DNA of 64,000 bases from Dioscorea cayenensis subsp. rotundata. Lineage: Eukaryota; Streptophyta; Magnoliopsida; Dioscoreales; Dioscoreaceae. Of the stretch, positions 14,940 to 26,321 are shown one piece after another. The translations under genes and the position numbers were made by a program. The stretch lies in NCBI RefSeq assembly GCF_009730915.1, contig NC_052478.1, positions 13,737,935-13,801,934 of the forward strand, read 5' to 3'. The notes beneath the pieces were generated by a model. It had not been told where the DNA came from, did no database searches, and was given only the letters and a program-made list of their open reading frames with translations. Every line of letters starts with the position of its first letter. The first letter of the stretch is position 1.

Positions 14940-17116
14940 TTAAGTGTTCTTGCTAATCGAATTTGGAACCAATTCTTCTAACAAGCTTAGCTGCTTTTCT
15001 ACTTCACCTGAAATTGAAGACACAATATACAGATATTAACAATTAACAGAAATGCAGAATTGACACAATAAGAAAAACATGCACAATAAGGTGTTGATTA
15101 GGAATATATAATTTTACTTGAATTCTCAATCTCGAGGTCAATTATGATTATCTTGTGGATGATAATCACAAGAAGAAATTATCATTGTAATCCAAATTGC
15201 CTATTTCTTCGACTTCTCTATCAGAAAGTAATATTTGAGTGTGCAAGGGAAAACCAAGTCATTGACTAAGATCTTACATGTACAAAAGATCTAAATTGAA
15301 GAATGAAGAATGAAGGGAAAAAATAGTAGAAATGTTTCTTTTCCTTCAATTATAAAATTATAAAATCCACAAGTATGTCTTGAAAAAAGTTTTAGCTTAT
15401 TCCATGTTCATCAATGCCAGAAGACCAATAAATATCCTTTATCAGCTCTATATCAAGTATATATTCATTAAAAACAATATGCAGGCAACCACAAAAAAGG
15501 TGACAAAATCATCTATGATTTAGGTGTAGCAAAAAATCATTGCAACCCAATGGTCAATAATACAATCATAATGTAAATTAACATTTTGAGATTGAATGGC
15601 AATAATATCTTGATATTTCTATTAGGCAAAAAAATATCAGTCACATGGTAAAAAAATGTTTCTACAAAAAAACAAGAGTAAATTGAAAGATAAAAAGTTA
15701 ACTCTTTTTGCTCATTTCTACATAGTGGCGCAAAAGAAAGAAAGGAAATGAAAGCCGCAACCAAGCTTCCACTAAAAAATCCTAAGTGAATTCTCCATGT
15801 AGAGGGGAATTCTCAAAACAAAAATAATAGATGTACATAAAAAGGGAGATAACTAACAAGAACTGCAACATATCAGGAGTTTATCTTCTAACACATGAAA
15901 CTAAACATGCATGAAACTATGTAAGTACAGATTACCCATCAAGCAAAAGAAGCACACCTCATTCTCACATCATCCATATTTATTCTTTTGTGGAGTTCAT
16001 CCATATAGGGGATTTTTATAAGATCATTGTAATTAAAGATCACCTGAATATAGAAGATAAGAATCAACAGTACATTCATATTCTAAACTCAAGATAGAGA
16101 TTTTAAAATTTCTCCTCTAACTGCTGCACCATTTATTTTGGAACTTCAACTCAAACCAGAGCTGCACAGAGACCTTTAAAGTGTTTTAGAATAAGACTCA
16201 AACAAAATATATTTTATTGTATTTGAAAAGAACTTAAAGATTTTCATATCCTTTGTATATCACGGACAAAAAGTCATGCTTGCAATAGTTTTCCTTGCAT
16301 TAAACCAGTGCAAATTATTTTTTTGCAAGGATATAGTTTTTGCTAGATTTTGGTCATATTAGATTGTCTCTATCTTCCCCGTTTCTACATCATTGATCAG
16401 CTTTTTGCTTTTAACAAATATTGGATCATAAGCATTTATACTGAACATTTAATATCCTATCAAAAAAATAATCAAAAAAATAATCAATACACTTAAAATG
16501 ATTGCGTAATAAGAGTTCTACAGAAAGTGTTATATGCTATTATTACTTGATTTAGCGGTGTTATATGTCTTAGAATTTATATATATATATATATATAGTA
16601 ACAATAACATTGAAATGGATGCATGGAAATTAAATCCACTATATGGCAAGTATTCCAAGCATCACTATAACAGTAACAAATAACAATAAGACATCAACCA
16701 GAGATTAAATCTCTGGTTGAATCTGTCAGCCTATGTAAGACATCAACAAGTCATCAACTAGACAAATAACAAGCATCACTGTATACACATGTTGTATGCA
16801 TATATTTTTGCTCACTTTCTTTCAAAGTTATGATGATTCCAACAACCTTATCATGGGAAACAATTTGATAATACTTTGTAGAGATGTGAAATTAGTGACT
16901 GTATTTTGTGCTGAGGAGCAGATTTTACTTCCAAATATAAATTCTACAGAACGTTTGGATTAGTTATGTTTTAAGGAGTAAATAAATAAGCATTCGAACT
17001 AGAGATTAAGCATCAAAACTCAAAATAAGAAAATATCATAGCAGTACCTTCGCCAAATCTCTAGCCAATTTCCTCGAAGTCAGAGCAAGTGAATCCCGCT
17101 CCTTGGACAGCTTAAT
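14940..17116 (-). pseudogene. Captured exon-like fragments inside CACTA element 1
   Basis: Three minus-strand segments look like spliced exons. Exon A, 17116-17048, encodes IKLSKERDSLALTSRKLARD and ends with a GT donor. Exon B, 16043-15958, encodes VIFNYNDLIKIPYMDELHKR and more, bounded by CAG and GT. Exon C, 15007-14940, encodes EVEKQLSLLEELVPNSIS and ends at a stop codon. A and B join in phase 0; B to C does not join cleanly with the obvious splice sites. The family is not certain. Exon A looks like coiled coil, and exon C loosely recalls the C-terminus of plant CDT1 proteins, which is only a suggestion. Their sitting inside a bounded CACTA element argues for transduplicated gene pieces. 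Confidence 0.45.
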
Positions 17117-17344
17117 CTTCAAAAACCAAAAACAAGGGCAAAAATCAGAATATCAATCAATGATAAACTCAAAGAAATCAAATAAGCATCCCACACTCTA
17201 AATCAACAACACTCTCCCACTCATCACTCATTAATCGTCACTCTCCTACTACTGCTCATCACTTTTCCTCTTCACTCTCCCACTCATCACTCTTCTCCTC
17301 TCTGGGATTCCGGCCAGCGAGCTAGCCAGAATCTCCGTCGGAGC

Positions 17345-17650
17345 ATGAGCATGGAGATGAAGATGGGGGCGTGGGGAATGGAAGAGGTATTTGTGAGGAG
17401 GAGTGGGAGATCGGCGTCATGGAGGTCCGATGAGGCTGGCGACAAGGAGACGTTGCGTTGGGCGGCGATCGAGAAGCTTCATACCTACGATCGCCTCCGG
17501 ACTAGGTTATTGAATCGAATTGTGGAGGATGAGGAGGAGGAGGAGGAGGAGGTATGAGCCAAAGAAGGTGGATGTTCGGAAGTTGGGAGAGGAAGAGACG
17601 GAGTTCATTGATAGGGTTTTCAAGGTCACTGAGCTGGATAACCTTCGCTT
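17345..17650 (+). pseudogene. Captured N-terminal fragment of a PDR/ABCG transporter
   Basis: The frame from 17345 has RSGRSASWRSDEAGDKETLR, then RWAAIEKLHTYDRLR, matching the N-terminal region of full-size plant ABCG (pleiotropic drug resistance) transporters, whose hallmark there is (L/K)WAA(L/I)EKLPTYDR. After an acidic GAG-repeat run, a second frame from about 17556 gives EPKKVDVRKLGEEETEFIDR followed by VFKVTELDNLRFLNKL, the next conserved block of the same family. The two blocks are in different frames, so there is a frameshift or a lost splice site in the GAG run. The fragment ends in a (CT)n tract; no nucleotide-binding or membrane domain follows. It lies inside CACTA element 1 and includes a short CT-rich leader, so it appears captured with its 5' region. 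Confidence 0.8.
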
Positions 17651-17652
17651 CT

Positions 17653-17728
17653 TGAACAAGCTTCTTTCTCCTCTTTCTTTTCATCTCTCTCTTCACTTAT
17701 TGAACAAGCTTCTTTCTCCTCTTTCTTT

Positions 17729-17765
<37 letters not shown>
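17653..17765. repeat. 48-base tandem duplication followed by (CT)n
   Basis: Two copies (17653 and 17701) of a 48-base unit starting TGAACAAGCTTCTTTCTCC are followed by a CT dinucleotide run at about 17733-17765. This marks the 3' limit of the captured ABCG fragment. Confidence 0.8.
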
Positions 17766-17769
<4 letters not shown>

Positions 17770-18192
17770 TTGTTTCTTATTTTTGGAGATTTTTTTTTTC
17801 TGTATTTATTTTTCATATTTTAACATTTATTTAGAGTGTGTTTATATATATTCTGTTATACACTTAAACAAATGTAACTATATTTACTCAAACAAAAAAA
17901 AGTGTAAATATTAATAATAAGCTGCATTTAAAAAGTGTAAATATTAATAATAAGCTGCATTTAGTTTATATTTCTTTTTTATTTTATGACTTATCATTAT
18001 TTTTCAAGAGGCAGGGGTTTAAGCCATTCCAGATTAAAATATTTAGAGCAAGCTTTACAAAGGAGGAGACCACTCTTATTCTGAGTAGATTCAAAATTAT
18101 TTATTTAAATAATTTGAATTTTTATCACTAGTAAAAATTTTTACAAAATTTTATAATTTTATTTTATTACTAGGGTGGTGGTTTTTAATATA

Positions 18193-18232
<40 letters not shown>

Positions 18233-18479
18233 CTTAAATATTTATTTATTTATTTTTGTAAGTTTACTAGAAATTATGGTTGTTGATAATATATGTTTTT
18301 TTTTCAATTTGTGTTTATTTTTCTAGTAAACTTCTTCCATTTGATATTAAGAAGACTTCTTCAATTTGTGTTTATTTTAATTCAATTTGGTTGCTTACAA
18401 CGTCAACTGGTTTCATCCAGTGAGGTTGGATCATTTTAATAATTAAATATAATATACATATATATATATATATATAACA

Positions 18480-19079
18480 TTTTATTAAAATATATTTTGT
18501 ATATTTATACCAACGAAAGCATAAACATCAGCAAATGTCTAATTTATTCTAATAATTATAAAATTTCATTAGTATAAACCATTTGTAGTTACACAATTTG
18601 ACCGTCACTATAGATGAGAATCAATATATAGTAATATTTATACCAATAGAAAAATAGGTGTCATTATATGCTTGATTTATTCTTAAAATTTTGTCAGTAT
18701 AAATAGTCTATACCTACAAAATTTGACCGTCACTATAGATAAGCGTCGGTATATGACAATAACTATACTAATAGAAGAATATGCATCAATAAATATTTAA
18801 TTTCTCCTGACAGTCATAGAGGTGTGTTGGTATGAAATCCGTCAGTAAATATCTTGTCTATTCTGACATTTTTAATGTACTGTTGGTAAAAACAATCTAT
18901 AACTACAGAATTTGACTATCACTATAGATAAAAGTCAGAATAAAATAATAGCTATACTAACGGAATAAAATCCATCAGTAAATATCTTGTCTTTTCTAAC
19001 GATTTTAAAGTATTGTTGGTAAAAATAGTCTATAGCTACGGAATTTGGCTGTCGCTATATGGCAATTTTTTTTGTAGTG
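18480..19079. repeat. Right subterminal repeats of CACTA element 1
   Basis: Diverged repeats of roughly 110-130 bases containing ACAATTTGACCGTCACTATA-like motifs followed by AGTCTATA-type spacers. They mirror the GTCAC/CTATA composition of the left end. Confidence 0.65.
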
Positions 19080-19085
19080 TAGCAA

Positions 19086-21115
19086 TGCCACTGGAACCCG
19101 TGATTTAAAAAATAAAATTTTAATATTAAAAAAATTAGTAGGACCCTAATTTTTTAAAAAATATTAAAAAATAGAAAATACTTATTCCCATAAATAATTA
19201 CGGAAATGAGTATTTCGGTAATTAATTTAAAAGAAAACAATATTAAAAAAAGCCTTTATAATTATCCCACAGCTTCAAATGGCTTTTTTTTTGTTAAATA
19301 TTATTTTTTAATTATTTATCAAAGTAGGTATTTTTATAATTATTTACCAAAATAAGCATCATTATTTTTTTAATATTAAATTTTAGTTTTTTAAAAGTGT
19401 TGTGGTTCCACTAGTTTTTTAATATTAAAATTTTATTTTTTTATAAACTATGGGTCACCACTAGTTTTTTAATATTAAAATTTATTATTTTAAAATCACA
19501 TCAAATCCTATTAGTTTTTAAATTAAAAAATAATTTTATAGTGAAGCCGTCATAATTTCATAAAATTCCTTATAACTTGTTTTATTCTCAATTTTACTCT
19601 CTTATTTCTATTTTCACTAATTCTAACAGATTATTAATAATTTTAATAATTTTAATTTTTTTTATAATAACAAAATATTAAACATTCAAAAATTTTAACA
19701 TGCAAAAATTACTCACACAACTAAAACAAACTCATTTGAAATATTAAATGGACCAAAACAAGTACATATATTATAAAATGATTTAACAAATATAATATTT
19801 AGATTACATTACGACATATGACTTGGACTAGCTGCATTCAAACAATTTGGACGACTATAACTTTCATCACGACATAAACCATAACGTTTTGGCTGACAGC
19901 CTTCCTTTAAGTTCATCTCATTACGAATTTTGGTAGATTTTGGGTGCCATGAAAGTGGTCTTCGTATTGTAAGATCAGCACATAGATGTGGACCATTATA
20001 GAGATTCTAGTATCTCTCATTTGACATTGGCTGAAACTTTTTTTTGGTATACATTAAAAATTATCTCAAGCCTATAAACACTATCTATGTATGCCTGTTA
20101 ATGTAGATGAATATATGTGCACGCTACAAGAACATGATGAAGGAAAATGAAATGTTTGAAACTCACTGACATCACACCATCGTCTACTCAAATAAATGCG
20201 GTAACTGCCAGCTATACCACCACACTAAGGTGGTGCCATTTCATCTACCATGAAAGAATTTTCTTCATGATCAAATTGACGAACATAAATGTTACATGTT
20301 GTTTGTTGATTTTCCTGAATTGTCTTCATTAGCGCTTCCAAGAATATTTGACCTGATGTAATCTGAGATTGGGCATGTACACCTTTCCTTACAAATAACT
20401 CAGCAAGTCGAAAGTAAGTTGACTTAACTAAGGCTGTAATAGGAAGGTTCTTTGTCCCTTTGAACACTGAGTTAACACATTCAGCTAGATTGGTGGTTAT
20501 ATGACCATACCTTTGACCTTCGTTGTCAAATGATCATTTGAGCCCACTTTCCTGCAGTATATTATCTAATCACCCCGTTGCCTCTATGCCAAAGTCTCAA
20601 AGTATGCCATATCTCGTTACATGTTTAACTATTCAAATATTTGGAGATAATTTTAATTTTTATGCATAAAAAAAAATAACTACAACAATTTTTATCTTTT
20701 AAAATTTTGACCAAATATTACCCATAATTTTTATCAGTTAAAATTAGTGAAAGTAGAAATAAAAGAGTAGAAGTGGGAATAAAATTAGTTATAAAAAATT
20801 TTATGAAATTATAAAGGCTTTAGTGTAAAATTGTTTTTTATTTAAAAAACTAGTATGACTCATCGCAGTTTATAAAAAATAAATTTTAATATTAAAAAAC
20901 TAGTGGAACTTGTAGTTTTTTTCAAAAATAAATTTTTAATATTAAAATAATAGTGGAACCCACAAATTAAAAAAAATTAAAATTTAACATTAAAAAATTG
21001 AAAGGTGCATATTTTGGTAAATAATTATAAAAATATGATAATTAATTAAAAAATAATAATATTTAGAAAAAAAAACCACTTCAAATAAGATCAAAAATTT
21101 TATTATCACTAATAA
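19086..21115 (-). mobile_element. Mutator-like (MULE) element with long inverted ends
   Basis: A degenerate MULE transposase (minus strand, about 19.87-20.58 kb) is flanked by similar sequence in opposite orientation. The left arm (about 19385-19560) contains several copies of ACTAGTTTTTTAATATTAAA, and the right arm (about 20830-21010) contains the reverse complement TTTAATATTAAAAAACTAGT with matching spacers (GACCCATAG/GACTCATCG...TTTATAAA). Long inverted ends around the transposase fit MULEs. Exact ends and the expected 8-11-base TSD were not resolved; the left end abuts CACTA element 1. Confidence 0.6.
19870..20575 (-). pseudogene. MULE transposase remnant (C-terminal half with SWIM region)
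   Basis: On the minus strand the sequence reads AECVNSVFKGTKNLPITALV, then KSTYFRLAELFVRKG, matching the region after the catalytic core of plant MuDR-type transposases. Downstream in another frame is GSYRIYLSRRWCDVSEFQTF, corresponding to the SWIM zinc finger (CxCx(n)CxH), but here cysteine and histidine positions are lost (CDV rather than CDC). Stop codons and frame changes are frequent. Only the C-terminal part is visible; the N-terminal FAR1/MULE domain is missing. Confidence 0.75.
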
Positions 21116-21878
21116 CTCTTAGAAATATCAGTTTAATAATAAAATAATCTTTGAGTTATAAAGACAAATGACAGTATTCATAATTTTTTTAAAAATATAA
21201 TTATTCTACTAATTAAATTTTTGGAATATTTTGGATATGCTATTGGCTCAAATAACGAGGACCACAAAATAATCAGAATCAAAACACATTTTACATGATA
21301 CCATATTCCTTTACGAAAATAAACTGATTCATTTTTATATCAAGATATGATTATTTAAAATTTAAACCTAAATAATATCTTGTGGTCATAATTAATCCAC
21401 TCATAAATAAAGTCAACCATTTAATAGCAAAATGCTATAACACAAAACTAAAAACAAAAGTTAAGGATTTGAATCCTCCCCCATGCTATTCCTCGTATTG
21501 TTTACGCACTATACATTTGTGTCAAATATTGTTTATCATAATTGGTGCATGATAGGTGATAATCATTGAGTCCTAGTGTAAGTCCTTTTTGGAAGTAACT
21601 ATAGTTTCACCCTTTCAGGATTGCATGCTAAGGGATTTTCATAAAGGTCCACAAACCACCAAAATCGGTGCATCACTGTATCTCCCTGTCCTTTGATAAT
21701 CTTTTAAATGAGGGGCGTCTGTTGCTTATTCAAAAAAAAAAAACTCACTGATAAATAATTATGATTGAGCTACTTCAACAAATACCAAATCGGCTATATG
21801 TATATATACATATATACACACATATGTATTTTAAAAGAATGATATACATATATATACACGAATGTATTTGGAAAGAGT

Positions 21879-21931
<53 letters not shown>

Positions 21932-22425
21932 GTGTGTATTTTAAAAGAGTGGTTGGAAATCTTTACAAATTTCATAAGAATTTAAAAAAAAATCATAATA
22001 GAGAAATAAATTTTAATTACCATTATATATGAATTTAATGCAAATTATCAAAAGACAGTATAAATATTTATTAATAATATGTTCAACTATAATGTAAATA
22101 ATAACTAGTGTGGGAGGCCCGTGCTGACGCTACGGGGTTATATATATAATTATTTTTTCCTTTTTTTAATTTATTTGTTATTTTATATATTCTCATTGTT
22201 CGTTTTTTTTTGGGGTCTAAATGTAATAAAATATTTCATTTGTTGATAACTGCCATTTTTTAGAAGCGGTGTAGTAAGTTTTGGGAAAAAAAAAACCATT
22301 TACTTTGTAAGCATTTATTCATGCATTAAACATAGGAAAAAGTTGTTCAAATTTTTATTGTCCACTCAAAATAGCAAAACAAATGGGTACAAAATGAAAT
22401 ATCTCTACTTCATTCATGGTTGTCA
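21116..22425. other. Intergenic, no gene seen
   Basis: AT-rich sequence with an (AT)n microsatellite at about 21880-21931, preceded by TATACATATATACAC runs. The open frames crossing the microsatellite are artefacts. Confidence 0.5.
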
Positions 22426-22575
22426 TTATGGATGTGCATCAGACAAAATTTTGTGTTCAACATCGTCATCCATGGCAGCAGGCAGGTTGAGGCCGATCAG
22501 AGTCATTACAGATGGGTTTTTGGGAGATGAATTGGATTGGAAAGATTTTTCGGCATTGTTCTTTGATGAGTCAAC
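22426..22575 (-). pseudogene. Orphan exon-like segment, possible 3' exon of the LOG remnant
   Basis: After a good acceptor (TTTTACAG) the minus strand is open for 49 codons to a stop, encoding a piece that includes PSVMTLIGLNLPAAMDDDVE. It starts in phase 0, matching the phase at which the last LOG exon (ending 23078) stops at a GT donor. It does not resemble the usual LOG C-terminus, so it may be a divergent terminal exon or part of a different gene. No family was recognised. Confidence 0.35.
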
Positions 22576-23077
22576 CTGTAAAAGAATAATTTCTTAGTTA
22601 ATATTTTTTTCATATAAAAAAAGATGCTATAGTCACTAATGCATGGATAATTTTGTGTTACATTTGCTTTTAAATGATAATCAGACTAAATCAATTAGTT
22701 ATGTATTGTGTTTTGTATTTATTAATTGATATGCAAGTATTATCGTTATATGTGATTATTTTTTTTTCCCATAAATCATGGTTAGACCAAGTTGCATTTG
22801 TAGTTAACTTGATATTTTCACATATAGGTTGAAGTTTACAATCGGTCATATTTGTCTAAAATGTTGTTTTTAATTGTATCTTTATATTTAAGTAGGAATT
22901 ACATTTTTTTTTTTTGGGAGTGTTCCAGTTGCTCAGAGCTCTAATTTAGTTTTGATGACACTTCTTCATGACATGGGTAGTAGTCTTATCATTTCAGTAG
23001 AATTTTCACACATTAGCAATAAATATAAAGAAATTCATATTTAGTAATATTTTTTCAAAACCATTTGTAAAAATTAC

Positions 23078-23927
23078 CTCAAGTTTGTCAATTAGCTCCT
23101 TTGTATTTGAAGTGGAGACAATTATATGGTGTGCACTTTGTTTTATGAAACCTTCTTCTACAGCTTGCTCAATGAAGGAAAGTAATGAGTTGTAGTATCC
23201 ATCAATGTTCAGCAATCCGATCTGCAACAAAGCATAATTTAGTCATTTTGTTTTTGGTAATTTTCATTGTGTAAGTGTATAATTGGAATCACATTACCGT
23301 CTTGTTATGTATACCTAATTGTGCCTAGGTAATTATTTCAAAAAGTTCCTCAAGAGTCCCATAACCTCATGCATAATAATTACACTTGATATGAGTGGTT
23401 TTTTTTAAATTTATTTAAAGGGGGAAAAAAACATAATAGTTATCCAAGAGTGATGCCAAAATGAAACATTGCCTAATGAACAACTTTTTTTTTTTCATTT
23501 TTTTGTGATCCAAATTAGGTACAACCAAATATTATCACATTCAAAATACAAACCAGGCATAGCAATAAAGACATCAGAATGTAGGTTCATTTATGCTTTC
23601 CTCTAGTGCATATTTTCAACTGGTTTTAAATCTTCTATAGTGACACCAATGATCTGACAATAAAAACAATAATGTATCAAGAATAACCATTGATATCTGT
23701 GGTTTGAGGTTTTGTTTCTTAAGAGTTTGTAATATACAAAAAAATCACTTCCATACCTCTTTATCCATTAGAGGCTTAGGAATCACATTGAGTAGATGGA
23801 TAAAAGATTTAGTTAATATTTTCAGAAGTTCTTTGGCAAGATCAATGGCAGCATTCTGGTAACTATTTTTTATCCCTAAGCTACTACCACAAAAAACACA
23901 AATTGTCTTAAATTTGGATGTACTCAT
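23078..23927 (-). pseudogene. LOG: LOG-type cytokinin riboside 5'-monophosphate phosphoribohydrolase, decayed
   Basis: LOG enzymes release active cytokinin bases from their nucleotides. Four exon remnants in LOG order are visible on the minus strand. E1 (23927-23757) has FKTICVFCGSSLGIKNSYQN and VIPKPLMDKE but lacks the about 30 residues between them, including the GGGxxGLMG loop. E2 (23653 to about 23556) has IIGVTIEDLKPVENMH, then two in-frame stops, then SDVFIAMPG. E3 (23368-23298) has GYGTLEELFEIIT, then TAG where tryptophan is usual, then AQLGIH; its acceptor AG is lost. E4 (23221-23078) has [20 protein letters not shown] and VEEGFI, intact. The catalytic PGGYGTxxE motif is thus split and disabled. 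Nonsense codons, a deletion and a broken splice site mark it as a pseudogene. Confidence 0.9.
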
Positions 23928-23959
23928 TCTCTCTTTGTCCTTTTTCCGTATCAACATTG

Positions 23960-24448
23960 CAAATTACATTGAATATATATCATAAATTAAGTTGGAGAAA
24001 TGAATAGCATAATAAGGAAGGATCACTTAAAACTGCAAGAATGATATGCAGTTTTAAAAAGAAAATAATAATTGTTTGACAATTAAATAATCATAATAAG
24101 AAAGGATGAGAAAAGAGGATCTCAGATGGATTAAAATTTACAAACACTAGAGGGTGGAGTGTTGTTGGGGAGGATTACTCTAGCTCTGTGTTTTTTTCTT
24201 GCTTGGGATAGCCACAACTACCTCACAAATGAATATATAGAGAAATAGTTGGTTTGGGTTGTTCTACTCTGGTTATTGATATAATCTTTTAAATGTATTT
24301 TTTACATTATATTTTTACATCTTTAGTCAGAGATGTCAATCTTGTTTTGTCGGTCCTTCTTACAAGAAGAGTAGATTTGATTTATATTTCTACATTTTGA
24401 ACTTCATAAATAAATAAGTATCTTGTGCAATGTTTAAAAAATTGGGTG

Positions 24449-24505
<57 letters not shown>

Positions 24506-26320
24506 TTTGTGGTTATTTGATGGTTGTTATTAATAACTATGTGTAATGTATTGATGAGAAGGAAATTGATAATGAGGGGGAAAAATGATTGAAAAAGAGG
24601 GACTAAAGGGGGGTTCTTTTAAATTTTGGGAATTATTAATTCCATGAACTTTGATAAATTATTTTGTTATACAATTTATTTTGACAATGTATCTTGTTGA
24701 ATTATTGTACAACAATTGCATAGTGATATAATACCAACTGTAAAAAAAATTATGATTATTAACTACATACTCTTGATAACATATGACTATAAATAAATAA
24801 TTAAAAGTTGTAAGTATATATATTGAATACATTTCATTATATATTAAAATTGGCTAAATTTTGCCTACATTATACTTGTTAAAAGAGAAATAATTTTTAT
24901 TAACATAAAATGTTTCATATATGATGAGGAAGAATTTATTTTTCAAGATTTGATAACTATTTGAATTCAGATTAATTGAAGAGTATGAGAAATGTTAAGT
25001 CTTACAAACGTATGCAAATTAGTCAAAGACATTGGTATGATTTGATGTGCACAGTTGACAATCAATCAAAGTTTTTTAATTTTTTATAAACAACATTTGA
25101 CAATCATATTAAAAGTAGGCTATGATTTGGTTTTTTTTTTTATTTTATAAAAAAACTAATATTTGATAATTGCATTTTTTTTAAAAATAGCCAATAAGTT
25201 TTGTGAATTTTATTTTTTGCTATTATTATCGTATAAATATATTCCAAATTAAAATATTATATTAAGAACAGAAAAAGCAAATAACTAAGGCAATTTAATA
25301 ACTAAATATTGTTAGGATAGGGCAATGCATTGTATATATACATATATAATTTCTAAAAGCTCAATGAGAAATTTTAAAAATAAAGTCAAATATAAATTTC
25401 AAAAAGATAAAATAAAGTAAAGTAATTTATTTTTATGTTTTTACATGTATGAACAACAAAAAAACTATTAAACCAAATAGGGATAAAAGGATAAATAAAA
25501 GAGAAAAATAGAAGCACAATATACTATAATAGATTACAAACCAATAATAATTTTAAAAGGTCTCATGAATGGATTTCCAAGCTCAAATTTGGTTTTCTTA
25601 CTACTTTTTATATATGTTAATAGTTTTCAAGTTTCTTTTTAAACAAAGCATTAAAAAGAAGAAACGAATAAAAACAAATTGCACTTTAATACTGCCAATA
25701 GCTAGCAAACCAAAGAATTTTGGATCCCGATGAGTAATTTGTAGATCTCCACTCAATTGTCTTCTTGATTGAATGAGAGTGATGAATAACATACATTGTG
25801 TTATAACTTATAGTGGGTAAAAACCAAGAAATAAAGCTCAAATAACAAGAATGGATATAGCTATTCCATACCATGCTTAAATGATTAGGTGTGGATCTTG
25901 ACTTTCATATCCTTTTTTTAATGGAATTAGGTTTGAATAAAAAAAATATGGGGTTCCTTCCATTCAAAGCTTATCAAAAACACCCACTTTTTTTTTTTAA
26001 TTTGTAGGGTAGAGTGTGTGGTATTGTCATAATGAGTTTTTATAAACAAATGTGAGACAAATTATAGATAGACTGAAATTAGAGAAAAGAGGATTCTTTT
26101 CAGTTTTTCCAATGATTTTTCCTTCCATTCCCTCACAAAAAACCTTCATAAGGCTAAGTTTCATAGAGGATGTTTCTGTAAAATCATATATTTGCATATA
26201 TAATAATATTTGGAAAATAAAATAAAACTTATTAGATCATGTTCTCTCCTTAGACATGAGATTATCAATTAATATTCTTCAATTAATATTAAAGATAATA
26301 ACAATAATTATAATAATAAA
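23960..26320. other. Intergenic, no gene seen
   Basis: AT-rich sequence with an (AT)n microsatellite at about 24457-24500. Open frames around 25.6-25.87 kb on the minus strand match nothing recognisable. Confidence 0.5.
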
Positions 26321-26321
26321 A

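Larger units (their letters stand above)
11038..19079. mobile_element. CACTA (En/Spm-type) element 1, 8.04 kb, TSD TAG
   Basis: The left end reads CACTACAAAAAAATTG and the right end, on the opposite strand, reads CACTACAAAAAAAATTG; the similarity continues through TATATAG and GCGACAG-like bases, about 30 bases in all. The three bases TAG flank both ends (11035-11037 and 19080-19082), the TSD length of CACTA elements. Both sub-ends are rich in short repeats containing GTCACTATAG or CCGTCAGTA motifs. No transposase (TNP2-type) frame was seen, so the element is probably non-autonomous. The interior carries host-gene-like exons, including an ABCG/PDR fragment, so it behaves like a gene-capturing CACTA element. 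Confidence 0.88.

Noticed and set aside
17520-17834. Single open frame through the ABCG second block and the (CT)n tract
   Set aside because: Only the first half matches ABCG; the HLSLHLLNKLL and serine/leucine tail is translated repeat.
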